15,976 bases of DNA from contig JAJZYE010000003.1 in NCBI GenBank assembly GCA_021806055.1, positions 1-15,976 of the forward strand, written 5' to 3'. Shown here piece after piece: positions 1 to 7,661 of the stretch (within the stretch, counting starts at the first letter, position 1; every line of letters starts with the position of its first letter). Both the position numbers and the translations under genes were made by a program. Source of the DNA: Actinomycetes bacterium. GTDB lineage: Bacteria > Actinomycetota > Acidimicrobiia > Acidimicrobiales > RAAP-2. The notes beneath the pieces are model-generated. The model was not told the DNA's origin, did not search any database, and saw only the letters and a list, made by a program, of their open reading frames with translations.

Positions 1-641
1 AGGTCGCTCGTCCACTCGTCCAGGTAGCGCAGCGCGGTGCGCCGCGCGAGGCGCGTCGGGTCGACGTCCACGCACAGGCACACCCCATCGTTCATGGTCA
101 CCGCAAGTGGCTGCGCGCCACCCATGCCCCCCACGCCCCCGGTCAGGGTCAGGGTCCCGGCGAGGGTCCCCCCGAAGCGCTTGGCCGCGACCGCCGCGAA
201 GGTCTCGTAGGTCCCCTGGAGGATCCCCTGGGTGCCGATGTAGATCCACGAGCCCGCGGTCATCTGGCCGTACATCGTCAGTCCCAGCGCCTCGAGGCGG
301 CGAAACTCCGGCCACGTCGCCCAGTCGCCCACCAGGTTCGAGTTGGCGATCAGCACCCGTGGCGCCCACTCGTGAGTCTGGAAGACCCCGACGGGCCGGC
401 CCGACTGCACCAGCATCGTCTCGTCGCCCTTCAGCGTCGTGAGGGTGCGCACGAGGGCGTCGAAGCTGCGCCAGTCGCGCGCCGCGCGCCCGGTGCCGCC
501 GTAGACGACCAGGTCGTCGGGCCGTTCGGCCACCTCGGGGTCCAGGTTGTTGGACAGCATGCGCAGGGCCGCCTCCTGGGGCCATCCCCGCGCGGTCAGC
601 GCACTCCCGCGCGCCGCGCGCACCGGTCGAGATCCCTCCAC
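1..641 (-). CDS. hutU: Urocanate hydratase, N-terminal part (cut by window edge)
   Basis: Urocanase hydrates urocanate to 4-imidazolone-5-propionate, step two of histidine degradation, using tightly bound NAD+ in the cytoplasm. Read on the minus strand, the frame gives the family's hallmark N-terminal text: [18 protein letters not shown], then [36 protein letters not shown], and the glycine-rich NAD-contacting stretch ending [20 protein letters not shown]. About 213 of the usual ~550 residues are present; the rest, with the catalytic domain's C-terminal half, lies beyond position 1. I chose GTG at 641 because a strong Shine-Dalgarno (GAGGAGGT, 653-646) precedes it and the resulting N-terminus matches family length. 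An ATG at 674 is in frame but has no ribosome site. It follows hutH by 50 nt, so it is probably co-transcribed. Identification is firm; the start is less so. Confidence 0.95.
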   Translation of the reverse strand, partial: MEGSRPVRAARGSALTARGWPQEAALRMLSNNLDPEVAERPDDLVVYGGTGRAARDWRSFDALVRTLTTLKGDETMLVQSGRPVGVFQTHEWAPRVLIANSNLVGDWATWPEFRRLEALGLTMYGQMTAGSWIYIGTQGILQGTYETFAAVAAKRFGGTLAGTLTLTGGVGGMGGAQPLAVTMNDGVCLCVDVDPTRLARRTALRYLDEWTSD

Positions 642-645
642 GGCC

Positions 646-653
646 ACCTCCTC
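646..653 (-). promoter_or_regulatory. Ribosome binding site for hutU
   Basis: GAGGAGGT on the minus strand, 4 nt before GTG at 641. It decides the hutU start in favour of this GTG over the upstream ATG at 674, which has no purine-rich site in front of it. Confidence 0.6.
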
Positions 654-691
654 AAGCTTCGTTCGGTCGAACATCACTCATCGCGGGCGCC

Positions 692-2227
692 TCACTCGTC
701 GCGTAGCGCGACGAAGCGCCCGACGAGGTCGAGCAACTCCCCATTACGCACCAACTCACCGACGGCGGCGAGTTCGGGCGCGAGCCACCGATCGTGTCCC
801 GGCCCGCCGGTCGCGGCGTTCACGCGCGTCACGACCGCACCGATCACCGGCGACGGCTCCAGCGGCGCGCGCAGGGCCATGGCCCGCGCGCCCGCCACGA
901 GCTCGATGGCCAGCACGTCGCGGCCCGCCTCGACGGCGCGACGCAGCTTGCGCGCGGCGTGCCAACCCATCGACACGTGGTCCTCCTGCATCCCCGACGA
1001 GGGGATCGAGTCGACGCTGGCCGGTGCCGCGAGGCGCTTCATCTCACTCACCATCGCCGCCTGGGTGTACTGGGCGATCATGAGCCCCGAGTTGACCCCC
1101 GCCTCGTGGGCGAGGAACGGGGGCAGGCCGAAGTTGCGATCCGGGTCGAGGAGTCGATCGGTACGCCGTTCGGACATCGACGCCACGTCGGCCAGGACGA
1201 TCGCGAGAAAGTCCAGGACGTAGCCCACGGGTGCACCGTGGAAGTTTCCGTTCGAGACCAGTCGGCCATCGGCCAGCACGGAGGGGTTGTCAATCGCCGA
1301 CGCCAGCTCGATCTGCGCCACCCGACTCGCGTGAGCCACGGTGTCGCGCGCCGCCCCGTGCACCTGGGGCGCGCAGCGCAGCGAGTAGGCGTCCTGGACC
1401 TGGGTAGGGTCGTCCGCGTGCGAGTGGATCATGGGTGACCCCGCACTGAGCGCCGCCAGGTGGGCCGCGCTGACGCGCTGGCCCGGGTGCGGGCGCAGCG
1501 CGTGGATCGCGGCGTCGAACACCCGATCGGTGCCCCGCAGCGCCTGCACCGACAACGCCGCGGCCACGTCGGCGAGATCGAGCAGGTCCTCGATGTCGGC
1601 CAGCGCCAGGACGAGCTGGCCCAGCATGCCGTCAGTACCGTTGATGAGCGCCAGGCCCTCCTTCTCGGCGAGCTCCACCGGCGCCAGCCCCGCGTCGCGC
1701 AGCGCGTCGATCGCGGGACGTCGCTGGCCGCCGCGATCGCGCACCTCCCCCTCGCCCATCAGGGCCAGGGCCACGTGCGCCAGGGGCGCCAGGTCCCCCG
1801 AGCAGCCCAGCGACCCGAACTCGTGCACGACCGGGGTAATCCCCTCGTTCAACAGGTCGGCGTAGGCCTGGGCCGTCGACGGGCGCACGCCCGAGACGCC
1901 GCTGCACAGGTTGTGCAGACGCGACACCATCATCGCGCGTACCACCTCGGCCTCGACCTCCGCTCCCACGCCGGCCGCGTGCGAGCGGATGAGTGCGCGT
2001 TGCAGATCGCGCCGCTGGTCCGGGGAGATGAAGGTCGTGGCGAGCGCGCCGAAGCCGGTGGACAGGCCGTAGACCGGCCGTCCGCTGGCGACCAGCGCGT
2101 CGATCGCCGCGCGGCCCCGCGTCAGGCTCGCCACCACCTCCTGCGTCAGGCGCACCGGCTCGAAGTCCCGAGCCACCGCGACCACCTGCGCGCGCGTCAG
2201 TGCCCCCGTCCCGACCTCGACCGTCAC
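692..2227 (-). CDS. hutH: Histidine ammonia-lyase
   Basis: Deaminates L-histidine to urocanate without a cofactor, using the self-formed MIO prosthetic group; first step of the hut pathway. The protein is 511 residues, the standard family length. YGLSTGFG places the catalytic tyrosine at residue 53, and GSLGCSGDLAPLAH places the MIO triad at Cys142-Ser143-Gly144, the same numbers as in Pseudomonas histidase (where it is Ala-Ser-Gly). Cys in the first position is allowed by the family signature. HNLCSGVSG and the C-terminal block with HGAPVGYVLDF and SIPSSGMQEDHVSMG are also typical. The start is GTG 2227, overlapping the hutG stop as GTGA with GGAGGT 4 nt upstream; the open frame extends further upstream, but only as a shadow of hutG. 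Translation is probably coupled to hutG. Confidence 0.97.
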   Translation of the reverse strand: MTVEVGTGALTRAQVVAVARDFEPVRLTQEVVASLTRGRAAIDALVASGRPVYGLSTGFGALATTFISPDQRRDLQRALIRSHAAGVGAEVEAEVVRAMMVSRLHNLCSGVSGVRPSTAQAYADLLNEGITPVVHEFGSLGCSGDLAPLAHVALALMGEGEVRDRGGQRRPAIDALRDAGLAPVELAEKEGLALINGTDGMLGQLVLALADIEDLLDLADVAAALSVQALRGTDRVFDAAIHALRPHPGQRVSAAHLAALSAGSPMIHSHADDPTQVQDAYSLRCAPQVHGAARDTVAHASRVAQIELASAIDNPSVLADGRLVSNGNFHGAPVGYVLDFLAIVLADVASMSERRTDRLLDPDRNFGLPPFLAHEAGVNSGLMIAQYTQAAMVSEMKRLAAPASVDSIPSSGMQEDHVSMGWHAARKLRRAVEAGRDVLAIELVAGARAMALRAPLEPSPVIGAVVTRVNAATGGPGHDRWLAPELAAVGELVRNGELLDLVGRFVALRDE

Positions 2228-3129
2228 AACGACCTCCGGCGCACGCCGGCCAGTGCCTCGAGCACGAGCAGTGCGGCGAGGCGCACGGTGCGCTCGTCCG
2301 GGACGTCGCGCGCGACGTCGATCTCGGTGAAGTCGATCGCGCGAACGCGCGGGTCCGACGTGACCGCTCGCACCATCCGACGCAACTCGTCGGCACTCAG
2401 GCCGCCGGGCGCGGCGGCCGGGCAACCCGGCACGACCGAACGATCGGCCACGTCGAGGTCGACGTCGACGTAGACCGCGCGCCCGCGCCCGCCCGCGATA
2501 TCGAGGGCGCGCACCACCATCTCCTCGAGCGACTGGGAGCGCAGTGTGTCACGCGAGATCACCGTCACCCCCGCGTCGCGCGCGCGACGCGCGTACGGCG
2601 CCGAGTTGGCGAAGTCCGCCACGCCCAACTGCACGACGTGCTCGCCGGAGAGCCCGGCCTCCAGCAGCTGGCGCACCGGCGAGCCATTGGAGACACCATC
2701 GCGCACGTCGAGGTGGGCGTCGAAGGTGATCAGGCCCCACTCGTCGAGGGCCGGTTCCGCGAGCGCCCGCATCGCGTGGTACGTGGCGGCGTTGTCGCCG
2801 CCCAGCACCACGCGCAGCACCACCGCCGGGTCAATCGCGTCGAAGAGCGCGACCGCGCGCTCGAAGCCGTCGGGGCCGTCGGGGTCCGCCACGTCGCCGT
2901 AGTCCACGACGCTCAGCTCCTCGGCCAGGTCCACGTGGTCGGAGTAGGACCAGGTCGAGTACCGCGCCAGCGCCTCACGGATCGCGCGAGGGGTGTCGGT
3001 GGTCGAGCGCGGGGTGATCGACGTGGCGTAGGTGCACAGCCCGATCAGGGCGACCAGCGGCCGACCGGGCACCGGCGAGCCCACGAGGTCGGCGGCCGAC
3101 GTCCACTGGGGGTCACGATGTGCAGCCAC
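2224..3129 (-). CDS. hutG: Arginase-family formimidoylglutamase (ureohydrolase fold)
   Basis: A ureohydrolase of the arginase/agmatinase family. Directly upstream of hutH and hutU, its likely job is hydrolysis of N-formimino-L-glutamate to glutamate and formamide, the last hut step. Numbering from the ATG at 3138: GGDN at 113-116, DAHLD at 140-144, D227-L-D229 before VPGCPAAAPGGL, and a FTEID block near 270. These are the binuclear manganese motifs, except that the first, normally GGDH, has Asn116 in place of the metal-binding His. About 300 residues, normal for the family. Two starts are possible: ATG 3138 or GTG 3129, 9 nt later. I prefer GTG because TAGCAT, 7 nt before it, resembles the leaderless promoters elsewhere in the window and would contain the ATG. 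Substrate is inferred from context; agmatinase or another amidinohydrolase cannot be excluded. Confidence 0.85.
   Translation of the reverse strand: MAAHRDPQWTSAADLVGSPVPGRPLVALIGLCTYATSITPRSTTDTPRAIREALARYSTWSYSDHVDLAEELSVVDYGDVADPDGPDGFERAVALFDAIDPAVVLRVVLGGDNAATYHAMRALAEPALDEWGLITFDAHLDVRDGVSNGSPVRQLLEAGLSGEHVVQLGVADFANSAPYARRARDAGVTVISRDTLRSQSLEEMVVRALDIAGGRGRAVYVDVDLDVADRSVVPGCPAAAPGGLSADELRRMVRAVTSDPRVRAIDFTEIDVARDVPDERTVRLAALLVLEALAGVRRRSL
2232..2237 (-). promoter_or_regulatory. Ribosome binding site for hutH
   Basis: GGAGGT on the minus strand, 4 nt before GTG 2227, lying inside the last codons of hutG. It fixes the hutH start at the GTGA overlap rather than at any start in the longer upstream open frame. 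Confidence 0.65.
2998..3026 (+). repeat. 29-nt direct repeat, copy 1 (in hutG)
   Basis: Matches 4089-4117 at 28 of 29 positions, the first 23 exactly. In hutG (minus strand) it encodes TSITPRSTT near residues 39-47, a region that belongs to the normal arginase-family N-terminus. The other copy is in the same reading phase in an unrelated gene. Confidence 0.75.
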
Positions 3130-3136
3130 GCGGACC

Positions 3137-3142
3137 ATGCTA
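3137..3142 (-). promoter_or_regulatory. Candidate -10 element for hutG-hutH-hutU
   Basis: TAGCAT on the minus strand, in the 38-47 nt gap after the glycosidase gene, exactly 7 nt before GTG 3129. It fits a TANNNT actinobacterial -10 with transcription starting at the GTG itself. No clear -35 is visible. It suggests that the hut genes can be transcribed separately from the respiratory operon. Confidence 0.4.
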
Positions 3143-3176
3143 GGCACCCCGCGCGACACCCCCGGTCGACCACGCG

Positions 3177-4295
3177 TCAGTGGCAGCGACCCACGAGGCG
3201 CAACGGTTGGGGCTGAACCCGGCCCGTGGGGCGCACCCCCGGGCTGGACCAGTGACAGGTCCAGCTCGCCGGTTCCGCGAGGGCCACGAAGAAGTCGCGC
3301 GTCCACCCCCCCACCTCGTAGATGGTCGGGCTGTGCATGGAGCGCGGTAGCTGGACGGGAAGCGGGCCGGCGGCGTGCAGTGGGGCGAAGGACGCGCCCA
3401 CGATCGGCCAGAACGGATTGATGTCGAGCTCCATCGCCGTGACCGCCCCCGCGGCCACGAGCGCCCGCGCGAGCTGCAGGGACGTCACGGGGGTCATCGT
3501 GGCGACGTACACGAGGTTGCCGGCGGCGTCCTCGCCCAGCCCCGAGCGGGCGACGGCGGGCACATTGCCGATGGTCGCACCCCACTGCTGCCACTGCGGT
3601 GAGGCCGCGGCGGCGGTCGGCCGCCCCCCCAGCACCAGGGGGGCCAGGTTCTGGCGCAGCGCGATCGGTCGAAACCCCCGCGGCGGGAAGCCCGCGCGGC
3701 CCCACACGCCCATCGTCCAGTGGCCGGCGGCGTCCAGGGCAATCGTCATGAGACCCCGCTCGAGCGGCACCAGCGTCAGCCCGTCCACCGCGGAGCCCCC
3801 CGCGTGGGCCGCCTGCTTGAAGGCACCGTTGAAGACAGCCACCACACCCGCGCGTCCCTCGGTCAGCCAGTCCACGACCGGCCCGGCGTCGGCGGGGACC
3901 AGCGACGCGGCGGAGGGATCGGTGGACCCCACGTGCCAGCGCAGCAGGGTCGTGCGCGCGCGCAGGCGCACCGCCCGGAACGCGACGCCGCCCACCGAGA
4001 CCATGCGAAAGTCCACCAGCACCCCGCGCGCGGAGCGACTCGCCACCGCCCACCCGGCCTGGGGCCGCGACGGCGTGATCGTCGTCGTGGTGGTCGAGCG
4101 CGGGGTGATCGTCGTGGACGTCGGGGGCGCCGCCAACGCCGGCACCGACGTGGTGGTCGTCGTGGCCGTGCTCGCCCCCGAACCCCCGTTGCCGGTGACC
4201 GCCAGGGCGAGGATCACGCTGGCCACCACCACGGCCGCCACGAGCCCGGGCGTCGATCCTCCCCGCGGCGCGGGCGGGCGGGTCGCCACACTCAA
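3177..4295 (-). CDS. Membrane-anchored phosphodiester glycosidase-like (NAGPA/DUF2233-like) protein
   Basis: Numbered from TTG 4295: a short basic N-terminus, one transmembrane segment at about 17-33, a Thr/Pro/Ser-rich linker at about 40-78, then a roughly 290-residue outer domain. FNGAFK at 155-160 and MELDINPFW at 288-296 resemble the conserved blocks of the phosphodiester glycosidase family (NAGPA/exopolysaccharide-associated type). Members cleave sugar-phosphodiester or cell-surface glycan links, but the substrate here is unknown. The protein should face outward, tethered by the linker. TTG 4295 overlaps the qcrB stop as TTGA; GTG 4289, 2 nt past that stop, is equally possible, and neither has a ribosome site, so translation probably depends on coupling to qcrB. 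Family assignment is by motif memory only and is moderate. Confidence 0.7.
   Translation of the reverse strand: MSVATRPPAPRGGSTPGLVAAVVVASVILALAVTGNGGSGASTATTTTTSVPALAAPPTSTTITPRSTTTTTITPSRPQAGWAVASRSARGVLVDFRMVSVGGVAFRAVRLRARTTLLRWHVGSTDPSAASLVPADAGPVVDWLTEGRAGVVAVFNGAFKQAAHAGGSAVDGLTLVPLERGLMTIALDAAGHWTMGVWGRAGFPPRGFRPIALRQNLAPLVLGGRPTAAAASPQWQQWGATIGNVPAVARSGLGEDAAGNLVYVATMTPVTSLQLARALVAAGAVTAMELDINPFWPIVGASFAPLHAAGPLPVQLPRSMHSPTIYEVGGWTRDFFVALAEPASWTCHWSSPGVRPTGRVQPQPLRLVGRCH
4089..4117 (+). repeat. 29-nt direct repeat, copy 2 (in glycosidase linker)
   Basis: Partner of 2998-3026, 28 of 29 identical. Here it encodes TTITPRSTT in the low-complexity Thr-rich linker (residues about 61-69) of the glycosidase-like protein, on the minus strand. 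Confidence 0.75.
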
Positions 4296-5830
4296 CGATC
4301 GACGGTTCGCGTCCCGGGGTCGGTCGGCGGCACCGCCTCGGGGGGCGTGATGAACGTGGGCACCGGTGTCGGGGCCAGTTCGCTCGCCACGTCGTCGCCG
4401 TAGGCGGGAGCGGGCGTCGCCACGTACTCGCCGCTCGCCGTGCGCTGCACCACGTTGACCGTCTTACGCCGACCCCCGCCCCGCGTGGCGTGGATCTCCT
4501 TGGCGATGAAGTAGCCGATGGGGTACGCGACGAAGGGTGACACCAGTACCAGTATGCGCATGGTCCAGAGCACGGTGTTCAGCGAGACGTGGAAGAAGTT
4601 GGCGATCACGTCGGTCGAGCTCGCGATGAAGAGCATCGACAGCATGGCCAGCACGGCGACGCCCGCCGCCGTTCGCTTGGGACGGCTGCTGGGCCGGTCG
4701 AGCAGGTTGTGCAGGGCGTTGTCGTGGGTCACCCGGCGCTCGATGGCGGGCCAGGCGTACGCGAGCCCGAACAACAGGCCGGGGAACACGACCGCGGGGA
4801 TCGTGACCTCGAAGGGGATCGTGTAGCCGAAACTGTGGAACGACCACGAGGGGAAGATGCGAAGGGCACCGTCCAGGAACGCCATGTACCAGTCGGGCTG
4901 GACTGCGTAGGAGATGCGTGCAGCCTCGTAGGGACCGAACTGCCAGATTGGGTTGATCTGGGCGAAGGCGCCCAGCAGTGCGGTGACCCCGGCCACGATC
5001 AGCATGAAGCCGGTGGTCTTGGCCATGAACACCGGGAACATCGGTGAGCCGACGACGTTGCGTTCGGTTCTCCCCTCGCCGGGGAACTGCGTGTGCTTCT
5101 GGCGCACCAGCAGGAACAGGTGCGCGCCGACCAGGCCCACGATGAGGGCGGGCACGATCAGCACGTGCAGGATGAAGAAGCGGGGGATCACGGCGGTGCC
5201 GGGGAAGTTGCCCCCGAAGATGAAGAAGGCCAGGTACGTGCCCACCAGGGGCACCGAGAGGATGATGGAGTAGGCGATGCGGATCCCGGTGCCCGACACC
5301 AGGTCGTCGGGTAGCGAGTAGCCCAGGAAGCCGTTGACGATGGCCAGCGTGAGCAGGGTCACGCCGATCGTCCAGTTCAGCTCACGCGGCTTGCGGAAGG
5401 CGCCGGTGAAGAAGACGCGCGCCATGTGCACGACGATGGCGCCGATGAAGATGTCGGCCGACCAGTGGTGCATCTGGCGCATGAGCAGACCCGCGCGCAC
5501 CGCGAACGACAGGTTCACCGTCGAGGCGTAGGCCTCGGTCATCGACGTGCCGTCGAGGGGCAGGTAGCTGCCGTGGTAGGTGACGATGGCCTGACTGGGC
5601 ACGTAGTACAGCGTCAGGAAGACACCCGTGACCAGCACGACCACGAACGAGTACAGGGCGATCTCGCCGAGCATGAAGGACCAGTGATCGGGGAAGATCT
5701 TGTCGAGGAAGCTCCGCCCACCCTTGGCCACCCCCACGCGGTCGTCGAGTTCGTTGAGCGCCGAGCCGAGGCGTCCGTAGGGTCCGCGGGACTGGCGCCG
5801 CGAGCGCCGCGTGGTGACGGCGTCGCTCAT
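4292..5830 (-). CDS. qcrB: Cytochrome bc1/bcc complex cytochrome b subunit
   Basis: The di-haem membrane core of the menaquinol:cytochrome c reductase in the bcc-aa3 supercomplex; it oxidises menaquinol and moves electrons across the membrane. 512 residues with about eight or nine hydrophobic helices. Haem-ligand histidines: His121 and His135 in RQMHHWSADIFIGAIVVH, and His222 and His237 in the following helix pair, 14 and 15 residues apart. PDWY at 312-315 is the actinobacterial form of the quinol-site PEWY motif. After the last helix comes a hydrophilic tail of about 65 residues, including GEYV and rich in Pro, Thr and Ala. ATG 5830 overlaps the qcrA stop as ATGA, with GGGAG 5 nt upstream. 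Co-transcribed with qcrA, qcrC and ctaE. Confidence 0.97.
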   Translation of the reverse strand: MSDAVTTRRSRRQSRGPYGRLGSALNELDDRVGVAKGGRSFLDKIFPDHWSFMLGEIALYSFVVVLVTGVFLTLYYVPSQAIVTYHGSYLPLDGTSMTEAYASTVNLSFAVRAGLLMRQMHHWSADIFIGAIVVHMARVFFTGAFRKPRELNWTIGVTLLTLAIVNGFLGYSLPDDLVSGTGIRIAYSIILSVPLVGTYLAFFIFGGNFPGTAVIPRFFILHVLIVPALIVGLVGAHLFLLVRQKHTQFPGEGRTERNVVGSPMFPVFMAKTTGFMLIVAGVTALLGAFAQINPIWQFGPYEAARISYAVQPDWYMAFLDGALRIFPSWSFHSFGYTIPFEVTIPAVVFPGLLFGLAYAWPAIERRVTHDNALHNLLDRPSSRPKRTAAGVAVLAMLSMLFIASSTDVIANFFHVSLNTVLWTMRILVLVSPFVAYPIGYFIAKEIHATRGGGRRKTVNVVQRTASGEYVATPAPAYGDDVASELAPTPVPTFITPPEAVPPTDPGTRTVDR

Positions 5831-6765
5831 GATCGCTCCCAGAATCCTGGCCCGACGGGCTCGTGGTAGTCACTCTGGGCGCGGACGTACCCCTGGGCGT
5901 CGATGTAGAGCGGGAGTTGCGGCAGCGGCCGCGGGGCGGGGCCGAACTCGGGGATGGCGCCGTTGGTGGCGTTGAACATCGACTGGTGGCACGGGCACAC
6001 CAGCAGCTGCAGCTGCTGCTCGTAGAGCCCCACGGGGCACCCCAGGTGGGTGCAGAGCTTGGAGTACGCCAGGTAGCCCATCGGCGCCCAGGTCTCACGC
6101 CCCTTCTGGGTCACGAAGTTCTCGTTGGAGATCCGGATCAGGATCGTCTGATCCACGGCTTGTCCCCGATCGGTGTTCTCCAGTCCCTCGGGGAAGACGG
6201 TCATGATCGATCCGATGGCGAGCTCACCCACCGACACGCGCCGGCCCGTCGAATCCACCGCGAAGGTGCCCGAGCGCCAGTCCGTGTGAAAGAGCGTCCC
6301 CTTGGGCAGGGGGCCCAGGCTGCGCAGCAACGGGAAGAGTGCGACGATGCCGAACGCGCCCAGCCCGCCGCCCAGCAGTCCCCCGAGCACCTTGCGCCGC
6401 TTGACGACGCCGCCGCCGCGCTCGACGATCGCCGCGGCGAAGGCGTCGCGCTCGACCTCATCACTGGCCAGCGGGTGGCGCTCCTCGACGAAGGGCCCGC
6501 GCGGCATCAGGTACTTGCCCCACGCCACCAGTCCGACGCCGAGGAAGAACAGTCCGCCGCCCATCGTGGCCCCGAGGGTCCACGGCGCGGCGTTGACCCA
6601 GTAGCACGCCCCGAAGCCGATCACCAGCACCAGGCCGACCACGAAGTTCAGGGCGATGACGCGCTCCACCAGCCGGGGGTGGCGCGCGGCCGGTGCGAGG
6701 TGCGGGTCGTCCGCGGCCAGGCCCTGGATCGACACGGGCGTTCGGTGTTCGGACATCTGACTCAC
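5827..6765 (-). CDS. qcrA: Rieske iron-sulfur subunit of the bcc complex
   Basis: Carries the [2Fe-2S] cluster that accepts the first electron from menaquinol and passes it to QcrC. 312 residues. Three transmembrane segments at about 36-57, 65-83 and 127-147, rather than one, are the actinobacterial arrangement. The cluster motifs are CTHLGC (Cys238, His240, Cys243) and CPCH (Cys257, Cys259, His260), so all four ligands and the disulfide pair are present. KRRK before the third helix resembles the twin-arginine-type positive patch seen in Rieske proteins. GTG 6765 is preferred: it overlaps the qcrC stop as GTGA and has GGGGGAG 5 nt upstream. ATG 6756, three codons later, is possible. Confidence 0.97.
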   Translation of the reverse strand: MSQMSEHRTPVSIQGLAADDPHLAPAARHPRLVERVIALNFVVGLVLVIGFGACYWVNAAPWTLGATMGGGLFFLGVGLVAWGKYLMPRGPFVEERHPLASDEVERDAFAAAIVERGGGVVKRRKVLGGLLGGGLGAFGIVALFPLLRSLGPLPKGTLFHTDWRSGTFAVDSTGRRVSVGELAIGSIMTVFPEGLENTDRGQAVDQTILIRISNENFVTQKGRETWAPMGYLAYSKLCTHLGCPVGLYEQQLQLLVCPCHQSMFNATNGAIPEFGPAPRPLPQLPLYIDAQGYVRAQSDYHEPVGPGFWERS

Positions 6766-7655
6766 TGGCGCTCCCCCACCCAGAACCCGACGAGGGCCAG
6801 CAGACCCACGCCGAGCAACAAGCCCACGAATCCCTCGGCCACCGGACCCAGGCCGCCTAGGCCGAAGCCGCCCGGGTTGCGCGGATGCTGGATCTCGGTC
6901 GTGACGTACTTGACGATGTCGCGCACCTGGTAGTCGCTGAGGTTCCCGGTGAAGCGCGGCATGTTGGCCGGTCCGGTGCGAATCGCCTCGGCGACCTGCG
7001 TGGCGGGGATGTTGCGCAGCGAGGGTGCGTAGGTGCCGCGCGCCAGGGCGTCCCCGTCACCCTCGATGGTGTGACAGGCCGCGCAGTTGAGGGCGAAGAG
7101 TGCGGCGCCGTCGGCGACGTTGGCGCCCTTCAGGTTGACGCTGGGAATGTACGGGTAGCTCGGGTCCAGCGAGTTGACCCAGGCCGCGATCGCCAGGGCC
7201 TGGTCGTGGGTGAGCCGCGGCGGACGCCGGGGCGCCTCCACCGCGGCGGTGTCCACCGCGGGCATGCGCCCCGACTCGATCCAGAAGTCGATGGTGGCCG
7301 GGCCCAGCCCGATCAGGTTGGGGTAGGCGCCCGGCGTGCCGTTGGCCGGGATGCCGTTGGCCTGGTCACCGTGGCACGACGCGCAGTTCTGCAGGAACAG
7401 CGCCTGACCGAGGGCGTCCAGCGTCGACGAGGGCGCGTGGTACATGATGGCGCTGTCGCCGTAGCTGATGATCACCCCGTGGTGGTTGCGCACCACCACG
7501 CTGGAGTTGGGCGTGCCCGCGTCGAAGCGCGACGTCTGGTAGGGCGTGAAGGAGAACGTCTGGGCGTGGGCGGTGCCGGCGAACGCCACCACCGGGGCGA
7601 GCGCCGCCAGGCCCGCGGCGACGTACGCACCCACTCGCTTCATCACGGCCGCCAC
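6762..7655 (-). CDS. qcrC: Di-haem cytochrome c subunit of the bcc complex
   Basis: Takes electrons from the Rieske protein and hands them directly to the aa3 oxidase, replacing a soluble cytochrome c. Two haem c sites are visible: CASCH (Cys91, Cys94, His95) with likely sixth ligand Met131 in GRMP, and CAACH (Cys191, Cys194, His195) with Met232 in NMPRF. An N-terminal hydrophobic signal segment ends near AHAQ (about 28-32), and a single C-terminal helix at about 268-292 anchors the protein, leaving both haem domains outside. About 60 residues between the signal and the first haem motif match nothing I recognise. GTG 7655 is 6 nt after the ctaE stop with a weak AGGG site; ATG 7643 is an alternative that still keeps the signal peptide. 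Confidence 0.95.
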   Translation of the reverse strand: MAAVMKRVGAYVAAGLAALAPVVAFAGTAHAQTFSFTPYQTSRFDAGTPNSSVVVRNHHGVIISYGDSAIMYHAPSSTLDALGQALFLQNCASCHGDQANGIPANGTPGAYPNLIGLGPATIDFWIESGRMPAVDTAAVEAPRRPPRLTHDQALAIAAWVNSLDPSYPYIPSVNLKGANVADGAALFALNCAACHTIEGDGDALARGTYAPSLRNIPATQVAEAIRTGPANMPRFTGNLSDYQVRDIVKYVTTEIQHPRNPGGFGLGGLGPVAEGFVGLLLGVGLLALVGFWVGERQ

Positions 7656-7661
7656 AACGCC

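Noticed and set aside
2207..2210. Nothing unusual in the Cys-Ser-Gly MIO triad of HutH
   Set aside because: Cys in place of Ala is permitted by the known histidine/phenylalanine ammonia-lyase signature, so it is not a novelty.
2228..2425. N-terminal extension of hutH to an upstream start
   Set aside because: The extra 66 residues are Arg-rich shadow of hutG. GTG 2227 has an SD, gives family length and puts the MIO triad at 142-144.
1460..3216. Long plus-strand open frames opposite hutH and hutG
   Set aside because: Composition of frame shadows, no motifs, and the real genes on the minus strand are complete.
3130..4053. Extension of hutG upstream through the glycosidase gene
   Set aside because: The upstream text is out-of-frame shadow; the arginase fold begins near 3138.
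4030..4190. Thr-codon-rich tract considered as a tandem repeat
   Set aside because: It is an irregular run of ACC/ACG-type codons in the linker of the glycosidase-like gene, with no fixed period; only the 29-nt match to hutG was kept.
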